Assembly: GCA_900550935.1 (NCBI GenBank)
Contig: URUD01000064.1
Coordinates: 1 to 12,099 of the forward strand
Source of the DNA: an uncultured Roseburia sp.
GTDB taxonomy: Bacteria; Bacillota; Clostridia; Lachnospirales; Lachnospiraceae
Direction: 5' to 3'
Length of the DNA stretch: 12,099 bases
The notes under the pieces: generated by a model
The model's database searches: none
Seen by the model: the letters and a program-made list of their open reading frames with translations, nothing else
Told to the model about the DNA's origin: nothing
Shown: piece by piece, positions 5,579 to 11,861 of the stretch
Layout of the letters: each line of letters starts with the position of its first letter
Numbering within the stretch: the first letter of the stretch is position 1
Made by a program: the position numbers and the translations under genes

Positions 5579-5690
5579 TGCTTAAAGCCCTCCTTTGTAA
5601 GATTCCCAATTGGGTTTCTATGTAATCAGAGGGTCACAGTCCCTCTGTAAGAGGGCTAACCGCCTACCGTGTCTGGTAACACCTTTGCTT
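5579..5690 (-). promoter_or_regulatory. Structured leader of the toxin mRNA with possible SD sequestration
   Basis: About 112 nt lie between the predicted start (near 5690) and the toxin ATG. Reading 5' to 3', it holds the shared blocks CAAAGGTGTTACC (5687-5675) and CGGTTAGCCC (5662-5653), then hairpins CCCTCTTACAGAGGG and CCCAATTGGG. AGCCCTC (5657-5651) is exactly complementary to GAGGGCT (5592-5586), which includes the Shine-Dalgarno core. The leader could therefore fold back and hide the ribosome binding site. Confidence 0.55.
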
Positions 5691-5696
5691 GGTGTA

Positions 5697-5725
5697 AGTA
5701 TAACAAATAGAACAGATGTTTGCAA
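5697..5725 (-). promoter_or_regulatory. Promoter of the candidate toxin mRNA
   Basis: On the minus strand, TTGCAA (5725-5720) and TATACT (5702-5697) are separated by 17 bp. The start is predicted near A5690, a few bases before the CAAAGGTG block, mirroring the antitoxin promoter geometry. Confidence 0.75.
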
Positions 5726-5771
5726 TGCATAATAATATATGGGCTGGTCGAAAGACCCGGGTCCACCAAAT

Positions 5772-5795
5772 GGCGGGTAAGACACCCGCCTTTTT
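5772..5795 (+). terminator. Strong rightward terminator with no obvious gene
   Basis: GGCGGGT (5772-5778) and ACCCGCC (5784-5790) form a perfect 7-bp stem, followed by five T. Upstream sits a GGTC-GAAA-GACC tetraloop hairpin (about 5746-5757). No plus-strand gene precedes it. It may stop read-through from the antitoxin promoter, or end an unrecognised RNA. Confidence 0.8.
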
Positions 5796-5854
5796 AATAT
5801 GTAAAAGACAATTTAAACTCCCAAATTTCAGTCAAGTAAATCAGCTCTCTGTTC

Positions 5855-5883
5855 TTGCACCCCTCCCATGGATATGCTAAACT
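5855..5883 (+). promoter_or_regulatory. Promoter of the ATC-hydrolase-like gene
   Basis: TTGCAC (5855-5860) and TAAACT (5878-5883) are 17 bp apart. The ~80-nt leader can form GTTAG/CTAAC and AGGCT/AGCCT stem-loops. I do not recognise a riboswitch. Confidence 0.6.
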
Positions 5884-5972
5884 ACCTATAGTTAGGAAAC
5901 GCTAACAGAAACAAAATCAGTCAGGCTCAGTTAAGCCTATGGTTATAGTCAGGTTTATGGGAGGTAATGCAC

Positions 5973-6635
5973 ATGAAACGGGCATATGCAGTGTCGCAAT
6001 ACGGAAAGTGCTATGAGCAGTATTGCAAGGAATATCTACTACAGCAGACGAAGGAGATTTTTGATAAGGCAGAGCAGTATTATAAAGAGTTTGTTAAAAA
6101 TGATATGCCGGATCTGGGAGAAAACCTGATGGCAAAAAATATGCTGGACTGGTTTACCATTCTTTCGTTTTATGAGGCAAGCGATCATAAGCTGGACGGA
6201 GAAGTGCTTCTCAAGATCAAGCAAAAAGCTGCGGATAAAATGCGTTTTCTGGGGAAATTTGTGAATGGAAATAAGAGCCGGTGGCCTTACAAAATGTTTG
6301 AGAAAACCTATGTGAACTTTAACAAAATGAAAAAAGAGCATCAGGATAAGGGCGAATGGATGGACACCTGGGATGTGAAGATCAATCCGGATCACCGGAC
6401 AGAGGGCTTCAATTTCTATCTGATCGGCTGTCCGATCGCAAAGCATGCCAGGGAGCACGGCTATGACAAACTCCTTCCGTATCTTTGCAAAACAGATCAT
6501 TATCTGGCAGAAGTCATGCATGCCCGCCTGATCCGTACCCAGACAGAGGCACTGGGGGGCGATCACTGCGATTACTGGTATGTCGGGGATGAAAGCCCTG
6601 CGCTCGCCGAATATAAAGATCTGGAACAGATATAA
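5973..6635 (+). CDS. L-2-amino-thiazoline-4-carboxylate (ATC) hydrolase family protein
   Basis: A 220-aa soluble protein. The C-terminal half matches the ATC hydrolase family (Pfam ATC_hydrolase): GFNFYLIGCPIAKHA with C153, LCKTDHYLAE with C172 and D175, RLIRTQTEALGGDHCDYW with R188 and C199. The founding Pseudomonas enzyme opens the ATC ring on the way to L-cysteine, but most clostridial members are uncharacterised, so the substrate is inferred only from the family. Two ATG codons are six bases apart. GGGAGG (5959-5964) is 2 nt from the first and 8 nt from the second, so I choose the second, at 5973. The gene is transcribed alone; its stop codon abuts a FeoB remnant. The N-terminal third is helical, with a charged region and no signal peptide. 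Confidence 0.82.
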   Translation: MKRAYAVSQYGKCYEQYCKEYLLQQTKEIFDKAEQYYKEFVKNDMPDLGENLMAKNMLDWFTILSFYEASDHKLDGEVLLKIKQKAADKMRFLGKFVNGNKSRWPYKMFEKTYVNFNKMKKEHQDKGEWMDTWDVKINPDHRTEGFNFYLIGCPIAKHAREHGYDKLLPYLCKTDHYLAEVMHARLIRTQTEALGGDHCDYWYVGDESPALAEYKDLEQI

Positions 6636-6949
6636 CAGGACGTTTTATTTGGCGGACCGCCGGAAACAAGTATTTTATACCGCATTGGTGTGATCATAGA
6701 GCCGGTAACGATGTTCTTTGGACTGAAATGGCAGGCGTTTCAGAGATACTGTCTGCTAACTTTACAAAGGCGCAGGGACTTGCCTTTATTTTTGCCATCA
6801 GCTTTAATATGCCGTGTGTCAGCGCACTTGCAGCAACTGCAAGAGAAACACATTCCGTCAGATGGACAGCGAAGATTGGTGTTTTCTACACCGCTGCAGC
6901 ATTACTTGTCTCCTGCATTGTATACCATATCGGACTGCTGGTATTTTAA
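6636..6949 (+). pseudogene. Remnant of ferrous iron transporter FeoB, C-terminal end
   Basis: Directly after the stop codon of the preceding gene, the same frame reads GGPPETSILYRIGVIIEPVT and then FFGLKW. This resembles the FeoB membrane part where SIL..IG..LEP....G leads into the KE-V loop. From 6728 a second frame reads AGVSEILSANFTKAQGLAFI, then FNMPCVSALAATARETHSVRW and the last hydrophobic segment, ending at TAA 6947-6949. This matches the extreme FeoB C-terminus, with its PC-A---(R/K)ET-S-KW motif. The segment between GLKW and AGVSEIL is missing and the frame changes, so there is an internal deletion. The G domain and most of the channel are absent, and no start signal is present. A decayed gene is more likely than a functional short membrane peptide. 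Confidence 0.75.
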
Positions 6950-6985
6950 TGTCTGCATCATAGAAAAAGTTGGCTGCCTGATAGT

Positions 6986-7013
6986 TTGCAAGAAAACAGA
7001 TATATGCTATAAT
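6986..7013 (+). promoter_or_regulatory. Promoter of the methyltransferase gene
   Basis: TTGCAA (6986-6991) and a perfect TATAAT (7008-7013) are separated by 16 bp. A TGC directly before the -10 box makes it an extended -10. The leader is about 33 nt with GAGGGAG before the ATG. Confidence 0.78.
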
Positions 7014-7053
7014 TGGAGTTAGAAATGACTAACAGAACATAGAGGGAGTAAAA

Positions 7054-7875
7054 ATGCATATTGAATCAAATACCATTCAGGAAACTTTAGTCATCCCGTT
7101 ATGGGGCAGGAAATATTGTTCGGATATTTATCCGGAGCTTTACAATGATCCGATGGCGGAAAAGATCATGGAAAATCTGGATTATGATTTTTCCGTGCTG
7201 GAGCAGAAGAAAAGCAGTACGATGTTCCGCTTTGGCTATCTGGAAGCCGCAGCAAGATATACGGATCTGGCGACGGAGATAAAGGAATATATCGGGCAGC
7301 ATCCGAAGGCAGCGGTCGTAAATCTGGGCTGTGGGCTGGACTGCAGCGCGGAAAACAATGCAGGCCCTGCCAATAAGATCTACAATATCGACAGACAGGA
7401 TGTGATCGATGTCAGGAACGAACTGATTCCGCCGGCAGAGAATGTAACGAATATCGGATCAGATCTGAATGATACTGTATGGTTTGATGCGATAGATGAC
7501 AGCGATGGTGTGATCTTCTTTGCCGCAGGGGTGTTTTATTACTTTCTGGCAGAGGAAGTGCGCAAGCTGTTTACTGTGATGGCAAAGCGTTTTCCGGGCG
7601 GACGGCTCGTATTTGATACGGCGAACCGCAGGGCTGTTAAGATGATGCTGAAAACATGGGTAAAAACAGCGGGCATTACGGATGTAGAGAAATATTTTTA
7701 TGTGAATGATGTGCAGGATCTGGGGGCATGGCTTCCACAGGCAAAGATTTCGGCAAAGGGCTATATGTTGGGCTACAGCGATCTGAAAATTCCTTCGGTC
7801 AGTGGCTTTTTCAGATTCCTGTCCAAAGTAGGAGACGGCTATATGAAGATGCGGATCGTACGGATCGACTTTTAG
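7054..7875 (+). CDS. SAM-dependent methyltransferase, leucine carboxyl methyltransferase (LCM/Tcmp) family
   Basis: A 273-aa soluble enzyme expected to move a methyl group from S-adenosylmethionine to an O-acceptor. The N-terminal ETLVIPLWGRK followed by a PELYNDPMA segment is characteristic of the LCM/Tcmp branch, which includes polyketide O-methyltransferases. The SAM motif is VVNLGCGLDC (residues 88-97), and an acidic residue after strand 2 (D113 in NIDRQDVIDV) would bind the ribose. GVFYYF (159-164) and the LVFDTAN strand complete the Rossmann core. GAGGGAG precedes the ATG. The gene is transcribed alone. Clostridial members are common, and their substrates are unknown to me. A real protein-leucine carboxyl role is unlikely in bacteria. 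Confidence 0.88.
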   Translation: MHIESNTIQETLVIPLWGRKYCSDIYPELYNDPMAEKIMENLDYDFSVLEQKKSSTMFRFGYLEAAARYTDLATEIKEYIGQHPKAAVVNLGCGLDCSAENNAGPANKIYNIDRQDVIDVRNELIPPAENVTNIGSDLNDTVWFDAIDDSDGVIFFAAGVFYYFLAEEVRKLFTVMAKRFPGGRLVFDTANRRAVKMMLKTWVKTAGITDVEKYFYVNDVQDLGAWLPQAKISAKGYMLGYSDLKIPSVSGFFRFLSKVGDGYMKMRIVRIDF

Positions 7876-7906
7876 AATTGAGGGAACGCTAGCGTTCCCT
7901 CAATTC
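7875..7906. terminator. Perfect 32-bp palindrome at the end of the methyltransferase gene
   Basis: The arms (7875-7890 and 7891-7906) are exact reverse complements, starting with the G of the TAG stop codon. The RNA hairpin is very stable, but the following TTGTGTT is a poor U-tract. It probably ends the methyltransferase transcript and borders the next promoter. Confidence 0.7.
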
Positions 7907-7909
7907 TTG

Positions 7910-7918
7910 TGTTATACT
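7910..7918 (+). promoter_or_regulatory. Extended -10 promoter of the TPR gene
   Basis: TGT followed by TATACT (7913-7918) fits an extended -10 element. No good -35 is seen, because that position falls inside the palindrome 7875-7906. The start is expected near 7925. Confidence 0.5.
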
Positions 7919-7966
7919 CATCAAGTAGGCTTACCTGCGTGTATTTAGAGAGGAATGGAGAAACAT

Positions 7967-9826
7967 ATGTTATTCGGAAAAAAGAAAAATGAAACAGCAG
8001 AGGAAAGAGGAATCGGTTCCACAATAGAGCTTGGTGAAAGAATAGAGATATTTGATTCATATGGCAGAAAGGCCAGTATGTTAAAGACGGACTGGGCGGA
8101 GAAGCTTCTGCCGGCCAGATTAAAGGAATGCTGGGACAATGCGGATCGTCTGTACGCGGAGATCATCTTTAATGTAGATAATAATATGGCATACGAGGTT
8201 ACAGAGGCGGCGGAGCATCTGGCTGAGCTGGAGCCCGGGAAAGAGAGAGCAGCGATCGTGCTTTCCATTGTATACAGAAAGCAGGAGCGCTTTGAAAGTG
8301 CCAAAACAGTGCTGGAGGACTTCATACAGGAGCACGGCAGGTCGGGCGCGCTTCTTGTCAATCTTGCCAGAGTCTATGAAGCACAGGATGATATCAAGAA
8401 AGCACAAAATACCTTGTGGGAAGGGCTTACGCTTGATCCGAATCAGGATAACGGGCTTTCCTGGTGGCTGTTTACCCAGCGGGAAGATGGCGACAAGGAG
8501 AAGTATCTGCGCGCGCTGAAGGCAGCAGGACAGCTTCCGGGCGCATATCTGCCACAGCTTTATCAGGCACGTTTTTATCTGGAAGAAAATCAGGTCAGAG
8601 ATGCCCTGAATATTTATAAAGAAGTACTGGCAGCAGATGCGGACAAGCGTCAGGTTCTGCCGATGATCTCCGGAGATCTCGGTAAATTCAGCCTGCTCAA
8701 GGCAATGGTCACACTGATCGCGCCTGTGTATGATCTGGATGAGCATGATGCCCGAACCGGTCTGAACCTTGTGCAGGCATATCTGGGACTGGGCGAGCTG
8801 GAAGAGGGCGAAAAGCTGCTTGGCAGATTGTTCCGTCTGGAACGTGCAGATCTGAAGCAGCCGCTTTTGGAGATTTCAGCCCGTTTTGATAAAGAAAAGA
8901 GACAGAAGATTGTGGAACAGCAGCAGACCGCCGACAAAAAGGTGGAAATCCTTGGCATTGAGAAGCCGATCTTCTACTTTGGCATGAAAGAAGGTACTTT
9001 CCCGGAAGTAGACAAGACAGGAAAGAAAAAGATCGGTATTTTATCTTATACCAATAAGAAGGAATCTGTTGTGGAAAGACGCGCGGAAGCAGAAAACGAA
9101 GCAAGCAGACTGACAAAGAGCGTTCCGCTTTTTATCAGTGAAGCATTGTATTTCTATTCCGATTTTTCACCGATCGTATATATTCCGGTCATCAACCAGA
9201 TTGGTGCGGTACTGCCCGGTACAGAATGGGATCAGGCATTTTTGGAAAGAATGGTTAAGCAGCATGACCTTGCTATGCTGATCACAGGTGATATCCAGGT
9301 TACAAAGGATAATAGAGGATATGCGATCCATACGAAGATCGTCCATGCGGATGGCAGCACCCATAAAGATGAGACGGTTCTGACAAAGGGAGAGGATATT
9401 ATGAGCCTGCTCAGTCGTATGTATCTGCATGCCACCGGATCGGCTCTGCATGATGCAGCAGAATTAAGCGGCTTTTACCAGCTTCCGAAAGTAGAGCTTT
9501 CCATGCAGTATCTGACAGCACTTGCACAGTCCCTGACACAGACCATGGTACAGATGCGTACCGTACCGTTTTCACATTTATGGGGTGAGCGTAATATCAT
9601 CAACTGGTTTATGAACATTGCGCTTGCCGATCAAAAATACTTTATGATGAAGCTGCTCTTTTTACAGAGTCTGATCCGCAGCCGTGCGTATGGTTCCGAT
9701 GTGTATCTGGAATATACAAATGTTGCCAAAAAGATTCTGGCAGACACGGAAAAGCAGGCAGCAGAAATGGGCGAGACGGCGCAGCATATAGTAGATGCTT
9801 TGGAATCTATGCTTGTTATAGAGTAA
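7967..9826 (+). CDS. TPR-repeat protein of unknown function
   Basis: A 619-aa soluble protein without signal peptide. Residues ~50-300 are helical with TPR-like pairs (for example RAAIVLSIVYRKQERFESAK, LLVNLARVYEAQDDIKKAQN, LNLVQAYLGLGELEEGEKLL). A charged linker (~305-325) follows. The C-terminal ~290 residues contain an alpha/beta part with LAMLITGDIQVTKDNRGYAI and a mostly helical end. That alpha/beta segment resembles the 'is it able to report a level of a compound' pattern of TolB-N/FlgO-like domains only loosely; I make no functional call. Two ATGs are in frame. The first (7955) has a purine stretch only one base away, while GGAG (7957-7960) is 6 nt before the second (7967), so I choose 7967. 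No neighbour suggests a partner. It probably acts as a cytoplasmic scaffold. Confidence 0.78.
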   Translation: MLFGKKKNETAEERGIGSTIELGERIEIFDSYGRKASMLKTDWAEKLLPARLKECWDNADRLYAEIIFNVDNNMAYEVTEAAEHLAELEPGKERAAIVLSIVYRKQERFESAKTVLEDFIQEHGRSGALLVNLARVYEAQDDIKKAQNTLWEGLTLDPNQDNGLSWWLFTQREDGDKEKYLRALKAAGQLPGAYLPQLYQARFYLEENQVRDALNIYKEVLAADADKRQVLPMISGDLGKFSLLKAMVTLIAPVYDLDEHDARTGLNLVQAYLGLGELEEGEKLLGRLFRLERADLKQPLLEISARFDKEKRQKIVEQQQTADKKVEILGIEKPIFYFGMKEGTFPEVDKTGKKKIGILSYTNKKESVVERRAEAENEASRLTKSVPLFISEALYFYSDFSPIVYIPVINQIGAVLPGTEWDQAFLERMVKQHDLAMLITGDIQVTKDNRGYAIHTKIVHADGSTHKDETVLTKGEDIMSLLSRMYLHATGSALHDAAELSGFYQLPKVELSMQYLTALAQSLTQTMVQMRTVPFSHLWGERNIINWFMNIALADQKYFMMKLLFLQSLIRSRAYGSDVYLEYTNVAKKILADTEKQAAEMGETAQHIVDALESMLVIE

Positions 9827-9866
9827 ACCTATAGCAGATTCTAAAAATGTGCAATAACCAAAAGCA

Positions 9867-9895
9867 TTGACAAAAAAGCATAGAGCGGATATACT
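9867..9895 (+). promoter_or_regulatory. Consensus promoter of the lipoprotein-aroE operon
   Basis: Perfect TTGACA (9867-9872), 17-bp spacing, TATACT (9890-9895). The ~50-nt leader holds a small CCTAT/ATAGG hairpin (9896-9913) and AGGAGG at 9937-9942. It is too short for a SAM or T-box riboswitch. High expression is likely. Confidence 0.85.
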
Positions 9896-9949
9896 CCTAT
9901 TATTCCGATAGGAAATAATGAGACTAAACGGAAACAGGAGGAGAAAATT

Positions 9950-10891
9950 ATGAAAAAGTTAACAGCATTATTACTGACAGGAGCACTTGCGATCAGCGTG
10001 CTGACCGGATGCGGTAATACAACAGACACAAAGGATCAGGCAGCTACAGACGCAGCAACGGATGCAACAGATGAAGCTACAGACGCAGCAGATGCTTCCG
10101 ATGCAGAAGCTACAGATGAAGCAACTGACGAAGCAAGCGATGCAGCAGTAGAAAGCAAAGGCACTATCACAGTAGCAGCATCCGCTACACCACATGCAGA
10201 GATCTTAGAGGAAGCAAAGCCGATCTTAGCAGAGCAGGGATGGGATCTTGAAGTAACAGTATTTGATGATTATGTTCAGCCGAACCTTGTAGTAGAAAGC
10301 GGCGAGTTTGATGCAAACTACTTCCAGCATATCCCATATCTGGATGATTTCAATGCAGAGCAGGGAACACACCTCGTAAATGCAGGCGGTATCCACTACG
10401 AGCCATTCGGTATCTATCCGGGAACAAAGTCAAGTCTTGATGATCTGGCTGACGGCGATGTGATCGCAGTTCCTAACGACACAACAAACGAAGCAAGAGC
10501 ACTGCTTCTTCTGGAAGCAAACGGTGTGATCACATTAAAGGATGGCGCAGGTCTTGCAGCTACAGTAAATGACATTGCAGAAAATCCAAAGAATGTAGAG
10601 ATCAAAGAGCTGGAAGCAGCACAGGTTTCCAGAGTAAAAGACGAAGTTGCATTCGTCGTATTAAACGGTAACTATGCACTGCAGGCAGGTTTCTCAGTAG
10701 CAAAGGATTCTATCGCATATGAGACATCTGATTCTGAAGCAGCTAAGACATATGTAAATGTTATCGCAGTCAAAGAAGGAAATGAAAACAACGATGCGAT
10801 CAAAGCTTTGGTAGATGTACTGAAATCTGATGAGATCAAACAGTTCATCAACGACAAGTATGATGGTGCAGTTATTCCTTTTGAAGAATAA
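9950..10891 (+). CDS. MetQ/NlpA-family substrate-binding lipoprotein
   Basis: A 313-aa extracytoplasmic solute-binding protein anchored by lipid. It has a short basic-hydrophobic signal peptide with lipobox LTGC (C21 is the expected lipidation site), then a ~48-residue low-complexity linker (22-69) of Asp/Ala/Thr/Glu, and then the NlpA fold (from ~71: TITVAASATPHAEIL ... FDANYFQHIPYLDDF ... GGIHYEPFGIYPG ... VPNDTTNEARALLLLEANG). The family usually binds methionine for the MetNI ABC importer. No metN or metI gene lies in the window, and the next gene is aroE, so ligand and partner are inferred only. Alanine and threonine codons are nearly all GCA/GCT and ACA, the bias expected of a highly expressed gene. 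AGGAGG is 7 nt before the ATG. Confidence 0.92.
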   Translation: MKKLTALLLTGALAISVLTGCGNTTDTKDQAATDAATDATDEATDAADASDAEATDEATDEASDAAVESKGTITVAASATPHAEILEEAKPILAEQGWDLEVTVFDDYVQPNLVVESGEFDANYFQHIPYLDDFNAEQGTHLVNAGGIHYEPFGIYPGTKSSLDDLADGDVIAVPNDTTNEARALLLLEANGVITLKDGAGLAATVNDIAENPKNVEIKELEAAQVSRVKDEVAFVVLNGNYALQAGFSVAKDSIAYETSDSEAAKTYVNVIAVKEGNENNDAIKALVDVLKSDEIKQFINDKYDGAVIPFEE

Positions 10892-10926
10892 GAGTAACTA
10901 TTCAGAAATTCCGGAGGTAACTGCAA

Positions 10927-11793
10927 ATGAAAATTACTGGACATACACAACTCACCGGGCTGCTTGGAAGCCCGGTATCCCACAGCATTTCCCCGTTGAT
11001 GCACAATGAAGCCTTTCGTCTGCTGGGTCTTGACTATGCCTATCTCTGTTTTGACATAGCGGAAGATTCGCTGCCTGACGCCGTACAGGGACTGCGTGCT
11101 CTCGGCGCCAGGGGCTGGAACTGTACCATGCCGGACAAGCAGCGCATGTGTGAACTGTGCGACAGCCTTTCTCCGGCCGCACAGATGATCGGAGCCGTCA
11201 ATACCGTCGTCAATGCCAATGGCATCCTGACCGGACACAATACGGACGGTGTGGGCTATATGATGGCGGTAAAAGAAGCCGGATTTGACATTATTGGAAA
11301 AGAAATGACGCTTTTAGGGGCAGGGGGCGCTTCTACCGCCATCGCCGTGCAGGCTGCCCTGGATGGCGTAAAAACCCTGAATATCTTTAACCGAAGAGGG
11401 CGTTCCTGGGAACATGCGGTCAGACTGACTGATACGATCAACGCAAACACGCCCTGCCGGGCCAGCCTTTATGACCTGACAGATTCTGCGTCCCTGGAGA
11501 AATGTCTGCGTAAAAGCGCCATTCTTACAAACGGTACTTCCGTGGGTATGGCTCCTCACGAATCCGAATGTATCCTTTCGGATGATTCCCTGCTCCGCCA
11601 GGAGCTCATCGTATCGGATATTATCTACAATCCACGAAAGACACGCCTGCTACAGATGGCAGAAGCCAAAGGCTGTCCCACCTTCAACGGGCTGTACATG
11701 CTGCTCTTCCAGGGAGCGGAAGCTTTTCGCCTCTGGACCGGAAAAGAAATGCCGGTAGACGAAATCAAACATACTTACTTTTCTGTTTCCTGA
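10927..11793 (+). CDS. aroE: Shikimate dehydrogenase (AroE-type)
   Basis: A 288-aa cytoplasmic enzyme of the shikimate pathway (3-dehydroshikimate + NADPH to shikimate). Substrate-site motif GSPVSHSISP is at 14-23. The catalytic pair is K71 (in NCTMPDK) and D107 (in HNTDG). The Rossmann glycines are GAGGAS (131-136), NADP-type contact is NRR (154-156), and the C-terminal helix motif is GLYMLLFQGAEAF. The usual NVT-P-K motif reads NCTMPDK here, with the lysine kept. A quinate or dual-activity paralogue cannot be excluded. GGAGGT (10913-10918) is 8 nt before the ATG. Only 35 bp without a terminator separate it from the lipoprotein gene, so the two are probably co-transcribed. Codon choice (many GCC, ACC, GTC) differs clearly from that upstream gene. 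Confidence 0.93.
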   Translation: MKITGHTQLTGLLGSPVSHSISPLMHNEAFRLLGLDYAYLCFDIAEDSLPDAVQGLRALGARGWNCTMPDKQRMCELCDSLSPAAQMIGAVNTVVNANGILTGHNTDGVGYMMAVKEAGFDIIGKEMTLLGAGGASTAIAVQAALDGVKTLNIFNRRGRSWEHAVRLTDTINANTPCRASLYDLTDSASLEKCLRKSAILTNGTSVGMAPHESECILSDDSLLRQELIVSDIIYNPRKTRLLQMAEAKGCPTFNGLYMLLFQGAEAFRLWTGKEMPVDEIKHTYFSVS

Positions 11794-11813
11794 ATCTTCT
11801 GTTACGCCAAAAA

Positions 11814-11850
11814 GGGAACCCATTCACATCCGAAAGGGTTCCCCATTTTT
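11814..11850. terminator. Bidirectional terminator between aroE and galE
   Basis: GGGAACCC (11814-11821) pairs perfectly with GGGTTCCC (11836-11843). On the plus strand CATTTTT follows. On the minus strand TTTTTGG follows the other arm. It serves both convergent genes. Confidence 0.88.
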
Positions 11851-11861
11851 ATGCACGCGTT

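Noticed and set aside
5738..5780. Short plus-strand frame (about 13 codons) starting MGWSKDP and ending in the terminator stem
   Set aside because: No ribosome binding site or promoter; probably chance, though a leader peptide cannot be strictly excluded.
5890..5965. Riboswitch in the leader of the ATC-hydrolase-like gene
   Set aside because: Only two short stem-loops; no known aptamer core and no terminator/antiterminator pair.
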